From contig NZ_NQKQ01000001.1 in NCBI RefSeq assembly GCF_002269505.1, positions 310,001-374,000 of the forward strand: a DNA stretch of 64,000 bases. The letters are read 5' to 3'. Below, in pieces: positions 60,519-64,000 of this stretch. The notes beneath the pieces are model-generated. The model was not told the origin of the DNA. It saw nothing but the letters and a program-made list of their open reading frames with translations, and made no database searches. This stretch comes from Pseudomonas fragi. Its GTDB lineage: Bacteria; Pseudomonadota; Gammaproteobacteria; Pseudomonadales; Pseudomonadaceae. Within the stretch, counting starts at the first letter, position 1, and each line of letters opens with the position of its first letter. A program made the translations under genes and the position numbers.

Positions 60519-61832
60519 TCAAACCGCCCCTCTTGGCAACATAAGCCCCAGCGGCAGGCGTACACGGGCTTCCAGCCCACCGCCGCTGCGGTTACGCAAT
60601 TCAACATTGCCGCCATGCATGGAGGCAATCCGCTTGACGATCGCCAGGCCCAAGCCGGTACCTTTACCTCCACGGGCACGGTCGCCGCGGATAAACGGAT
60701 TGAAGATATCTTCCAGCTCCGCCGGATCAATGCCGGCCCCCCGGTCCATCACGCTCAGCACCACATACGGGGCGCTGACGTCTCCAGACACATAAGCCGC
60801 AACCTCGACGTCTTCGCCAGCATGGTGCAAGGCATTGCCGATCAAGTTGTTGAGCAGGCGCTTCATCGACACCCGCCGCAACGCAAACGGCTGAATCGGC
60901 TGCAGACGCAGGCGCACCTGCTCACCGTTCTGGTTATAGGGCGCTACGACTTCGCGGATCAAATCGCACAGATCAACTTCTTCAACCGGCTCGTCACGGC
61001 CATCACGAATAAAGGCCAGGAACTGGTCGAGAATCGCGTCCATGTCCTCAATATCACGCACCATGTCGTCGGTCAGATCGTTGTGGCTGTCCATCAGCTC
61101 CAGAGACAGACGCAAACGGGTCAACGGGGTACGCAGGTCATGGGACACACCCGCAAGCATCAGTTCACGCTCGCGGCCCGCCTGTTCGACGTCTTCAGCC
61201 ATCTGATTGAAGGCGCTGTATACCTCGGTCATTTCACTGGGCGTGTCGCCGACAGGCAAGCGCACACTGCGCCCCTGCCCCAGTTGTCGAGCCGCATACA
61301 CCAGACGCTTGAGCGGTTGGTTGAGCTGGCTGACGAAAATCCACGCCGAAGCGGTGGATAACAAGCCGATGGCTAAAAACCAGCCCAGCACATTCCAGAT
61401 TTTTTGCCCACGCAGCGGGTGCGGATACAACGGCACTTTCAACCAACCATCCCCCAGGCTCGGGGCACGCACCCACAGCGCTGGAGAGGTGTGCATACGC
61501 AAGCGCACCTCTGTATCGGGGCCAAGCTCGGCCTGCATCTGACGCTGGTAAATCTCGCTGTAAGGCCAGTGCTGCTCACCCTCGGGTACACCGCCGCCCA
61601 CGACGCGAACCAAATCAACTGCATCGATGATCTTGTTGCGGTTTTCTTCATCGGCAGCCCAATAGGCACGCAGGGTCAGCGCCACGCCGTGGCTGTACTG
61701 GCGGTCAACCAGCACGTCCTCGTTCATAAGCAGATAAACCAGCGTCAGGGCCTTGGAAAACAGCACAACAATCAGGACAAGCCAGAGTGTGCGCGAGAAG
61801 AAACTTTGGGGGAACCAGACAGGGGTTTTCAT
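60519..61832 (-). CDS. envZ: Sensor histidine kinase EnvZ (AmgS type)
   Basis: 437 residues. Membrane helices about 14-34 and 150-170 enclose a periplasmic sensor of about 115 residues; HAMP about 170-225; H-box AGVSHDLRTPLTRLRLSLEL; N-box LIGNALHHA; G-boxes DRGAGIDP and GKGTGLGLAIVKRI. In P. aeruginosa the orthologue AmgS responds to membrane protein damage. Downstream of ompR. Confidence 0.93.
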   Translation of the reverse strand: MKTPVWFPQSFFSRTLWLVLIVVLFSKALTLVYLLMNEDVLVDRQYSHGVALTLRAYWAADEENRNKIIDAVDLVRVVGGGVPEGEQHWPYSEIYQRQMQAELGPDTEVRLRMHTSPALWVRAPSLGDGWLKVPLYPHPLRGQKIWNVLGWFLAIGLLSTASAWIFVSQLNQPLKRLVYAARQLGQGRSVRLPVGDTPSEMTEVYSAFNQMAEDVEQAGRERELMLAGVSHDLRTPLTRLRLSLELMDSHNDLTDDMVRDIEDMDAILDQFLAFIRDGRDEPVEEVDLCDLIREVVAPYNQNGEQVRLRLQPIQPFALRRVSMKRLLNNLIGNALHHAGEDVEVAAYVSGDVSAPYVVLSVMDRGAGIDPAELEDIFNPFIRGDRARGGKGTGLGLAIVKRIASMHGGNVELRNRSGGGLEARVRLPLGLMLPRGAV

Positions 61833-61852
61833 AGACAGCCGCTTTTAGACTT

Positions 61853-61918
61853 TGCAGGAGCGAGCCCCAGGGCCCGCAAAAAATTGAATCGCGAGCCGCC
61901 GGGCGACTCGCTCCTACA
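61853..61918. repeat. Diverged REP element
   Basis: TGCAGGAGCGAG...CTCGCTCCTACA arms, with a diverged GCCCCAGGGCCCGC middle, in the gap between ompR and envZ. Confidence 0.65.
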
Positions 61919-61927
61919 AATGATCTG

Positions 61928-62668
61928 TCACTTGGTTGCGTTGCCATCCGGCACGAACACATAACCCACGCCCCAGACGGTCTGGATATAGCGAGGTTTG
62001 GATGGATCCGGCTCGATCATGCGACGCAAACGGGAAATCTGGACATCGATCGAACGCTCCAGCGCGTCCCACTCACGACCACGGGCCAGGTTCATCAGCT
62101 TGTCGCGGGTCAACGGCTCGCGGGCATGCATGACCAGGGCTTTAAGCACCGCAAACTCACCCGTGGTGAGCATGTGAACTTCGTCGCCGCGCTTGAGTTC
62201 GCGGGTTGCCAGGGACAACTCGTAATCACCGAATGTCACGCTTTCGTCTTCGCTGCCCGGCGCACCCGGCACTGCCGGCGCCTGACGACGCAATACCGCA
62301 CGCACCCGTGCCATCAGCTCATCAGGGTTGAAGGGCTTGGCCAGATAATCGTCGGCACCCAGCTCCAGGCCCTTGATACGGCTCAGTTCGTCGCCTTTGG
62401 CAGTCAGCATGATGATCGGCACCCGATTGCCCGCTGCACGCAAACGGCGACAGGCTGACAGGCCGTCTTCGCCGGGCAGCATCAAATCCAGCACCACAAG
62501 GTGGTACATTTCGCGAGCCAGCCGACGATCCATGTCCGCGACATTGGTCACGGAGCTGGCGCGATAGCCCTTGCTGGAAAAGAAACGTACCAGCAGGTTG
62601 CTCAGCCCTGGATCATCATCAACGATAAGGATTTTTTCGCCTTCAGACGTTTGTGCAGTGCTGCTCAT
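61928..62668 (-). CDS. ompR: Response regulator OmpR (AmgR type)
   Basis: 246 residues. Receiver with acidic pocket DDD near 18, phospho-acceptor Asp in VLDLMLPGEDG and Lys in LAKPFNPDEL; C-terminal winged helix with LTTGEFAVLKALVMHAREPLTRDKL and RLRRMIEPDPSKPRYIQTVWGVGYVF. Partner of EnvZ, 95 bp further on. Confidence 0.95.
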   Translation of the reverse strand: MSSTAQTSEGEKILIVDDDPGLSNLLVRFFSSKGYRASSVTNVADMDRRLAREMYHLVVLDLMLPGEDGLSACRRLRAAGNRVPIIMLTAKGDELSRIKGLELGADDYLAKPFNPDELMARVRAVLRRQAPAVPGAPGSEDESVTFGDYELSLATRELKRGDEVHMLTTGEFAVLKALVMHAREPLTRDKLMNLARGREWDALERSIDVQISRLRRMIEPDPSKPRYIQTVWGVGYVFVPDGNATK

Positions 62669-63028
62669 TAGGATGCTCCTGTGATCTCGGCGCGCATTAT
62701 GGCTCAGCCGCCGGTATACGCATTGTGTGCATTGTTAGCAGATTTTTCCTGCACTAACAGCAAGCCCATGCTCAGACCACAGCGTACAGTGCCCTGAATC
62801 CGGGAACGCTGGTTATAATGCGGCGCCTTTTGTGTCAGGCAATCTCGAATTTTTAATGGTTGTGCCAGAATTTATTTTTTCAACATCTGGTGTAATCCGC
62901 TGACTTCACGGGTCAACAGGCTGCCCTTTTGGCCCAGGCAGCGGCCCCCCTTCCGGGCTGCTCAACCAGCCTCGCAAGCCTTCAAGCCCGGGCCTGCGAG
63001 CCTGCATCACAATTTGTCAGGTGGTTTT
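62669..63028. other. Divergent ompR/tex region
   Basis: 360 bp. Near ompR an inverted repeat TGTTAG-N-GCAG / CTGC-TAACA (62733-62759) and an ATTATG (-10 on the minus strand) at 62696-62701. Toward tex, TATAAT at 62814-62819 is the best plus-strand -10, giving a leader of about 200 nt with imperfect TCGCA/TGCGA pairs near 62971-63001. No gene seen. Confidence 0.5.
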
Positions 63029-64000
63029 ATGGACAGCATCAACAGCCGCATCGCCGAAGAACTTGGCGTGCGCCCGCAGCAGGTCGAAGCGGCCGTCGCT
63101 CTTCTCGATGAGGGTTCCACCGTACCCTTCATCTCCCGCTACCGTAAGGAAGTGACCGGCAGCCTGGATGACACCCAGTTGCGTCACCTCGAAGAGCGCC
63201 TGCGCTACCTGCGCGAACTCGACGAACGGCGCGCAAGCATCCTTGCCAGCATCGAAGAACAAGGCAAGTTGACCCCAGAACTGGCCCGCGACATCAAGCT
63301 CGCCGACACCAAAACCCGCCTCGAAGACTTGTACCTGCCGTACAAGCAAAAGCGCCGCACCAAGGGTCAGATCGCCCTGGAAGCCGGCCTCGGAGAGCTG
63401 GCTGACGGCCTGTTCAACGACCCGACACTTACGCCCGATACCGAAGCCGCCCGTTTCGTCGACGCCGAAAAAGGCGTTGCAGACGTCAAGGCTGCCCTTG
63501 ATGGCGCCAAGTACATTCTCATGGAGCGCTTCGCCGAAGACGCCAGCCTGCTGGACAAGCTGCGCAGCTTCCTCAAGCAGGAAGCCATCCTCAGCTCCCG
63601 CGTGATTGCAGGCAAAGAAGAGGAAGGCGCCAAGTTCCGCGATTACTTCGAACACGATGAGCCGCTCAAAAGCATGCCGTCGCACCGTGCCCTGGCGATT
63701 TTCCGCGGGCGCAACGAAGGCATTCTCAGTTCTTCGCTCAAGGTCGGTGAAGAATTGCCCGGCACGATGCACCCCGGCGAAATGATGATTGCCCAGCGCT
63801 TCGGTCTGGAAAATCAAAACCGCTCGGCTGACAAGTGGCTGGGCGAAGTGGTGCGCTGGACCTGGAAGGTCAAGCTCTACACCCACCTTGAAACCGACTT
63901 GCTGGGCGAACTGCGCGACGCTGCCGAAACCGAAGCGATCAACGTTTTTGCCCACAACCTGCACGACCTGCTGCTGGCCGCGCCGGCTGGCCCGCGCGCC
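63029..64000 (+). CDS. tex: Transcription accessory protein Tex, 5' part
   Basis: First 324 residues of about 775; the rest lies beyond the right edge. Starts [41 protein letters not shown], with [19 protein letters not shown] and [13 protein letters not shown], the helical N-terminal Tex region; the RNase H-like and S1 domains are not reached. GTCAGGTGG ribosome-binding site. Confidence 0.95.
   Translation, partial: MDSINSRIAEELGVRPQQVEAAVALLDEGSTVPFISRYRKEVTGSLDDTQLRHLEERLRYLRELDERRASILASIEEQGKLTPELARDIKLADTKTRLEDLYLPYKQKRRTKGQIALEAGLGELADGLFNDPTLTPDTEAARFVDAEKGVADVKAALDGAKYILMERFAEDASLLDKLRSFLKQEAILSSRVIAGKEEEGAKFRDYFEHDEPLKSMPSHRALAIFRGRNEGILSSSLKVGEELPGTMHPGEMMIAQRFGLENQNRSADKWLGEVVRWTWKVKLYTHLETDLLGELRDAAETEAINVFAHNLHDLLLAAPAGPRA

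Noticed and set aside
1..64000. tRNA, rRNA or known riboswitch genes
   Set aside because: I looked for TTCGAATCC-type T-loops with CCA-adjacent stems and for common riboswitch cores in the gaps and saw none; a covariance-model search would be decisive.

Overview
The window is chromosomal DNA of a Pseudomonas, most likely of the P. fluorescens lineage. The evidence is the gene order, which follows the familiar Pseudomonas run gltB-damX-aroB-aroK-pilQPONM / ponA / maeB-rpmE / priA-argS-hslVU / ubiEJB-hisIE-tatABC / opgGH / hut / pckA-hslO / envZ-ompR / tex. GTG and TTG starts are frequent, and gaps carry many REP-type repeats with GTGGGAGCGAGC or GTAGTCGCTGCCGC arms. I see no rRNA, tRNA, CRISPR array, prophage or insertion sequence. 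The species is not determined.

Layout. 1-9 kb: glutamate synthase (partial), a SPOR-domain AAA ATPase, two shikimate-pathway enzymes and the type IV pilus alignment/secretin operon (pilMNOPQ), all leftward. 9-16.4 kb: penicillin-binding protein 1a, an accessory lipase that looks like an orphan type VI effector, malic enzyme, a secreted nuclease and ribosomal protein L31. 16.6-23.6 kb rightward: PriA, ArgS, an FtsN-like SPOR protein and the HslVU protease behind a good heat-shock promoter. 23.6-25.3 kb: the place where the medium-chain polyhydroxyalkanoate (PHA) genes normally lie. Only phaF and a small PHA-system gene remain; the synthases, depolymerase, phaD and phaI are absent. 25.4-31.4 kb: ubiquinone synthesis (ubiE, ubiJ, ubiB), histidine synthesis (hisI, hisE), Tat translocase and rsmE. 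31.6-42 kb: a chemoreceptor, an amino-acid ABC transporter, osmoregulated glucan synthesis (opgG, opgH), dtd and proline iminopeptidase.

42.2-52.2 kb is a complete histidine-utilisation cluster. HutH, HutU, HutI, HutF and HutG make the five-step route to glutamate; HutC is the repressor, HutD an accessory protein, and an APC permease brings in substrate. A sigma-54-like site in front of hutU is followed by a HutC operator over the predicted start of transcription, and a second operator lies in front of hutF.

52.3-64 kb: a RecQ-like helicase, a RelBE-type toxin-antitoxin pair, a DUF1493 protein, PEP carboxykinase, the redox/heat chaperones Hsp33 and Hsp15, the ribosome-modifying pair rimB-rimK, the EnvZ-OmpR two-component system, and the 5' part of tex.

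Most of the window is conserved core. The points that stand out are the missing PHA cluster, the orphan lipase, a terminator built into the start of the nuclease gene, a short PilQ, and the regulatory sites at hut and hslVU.
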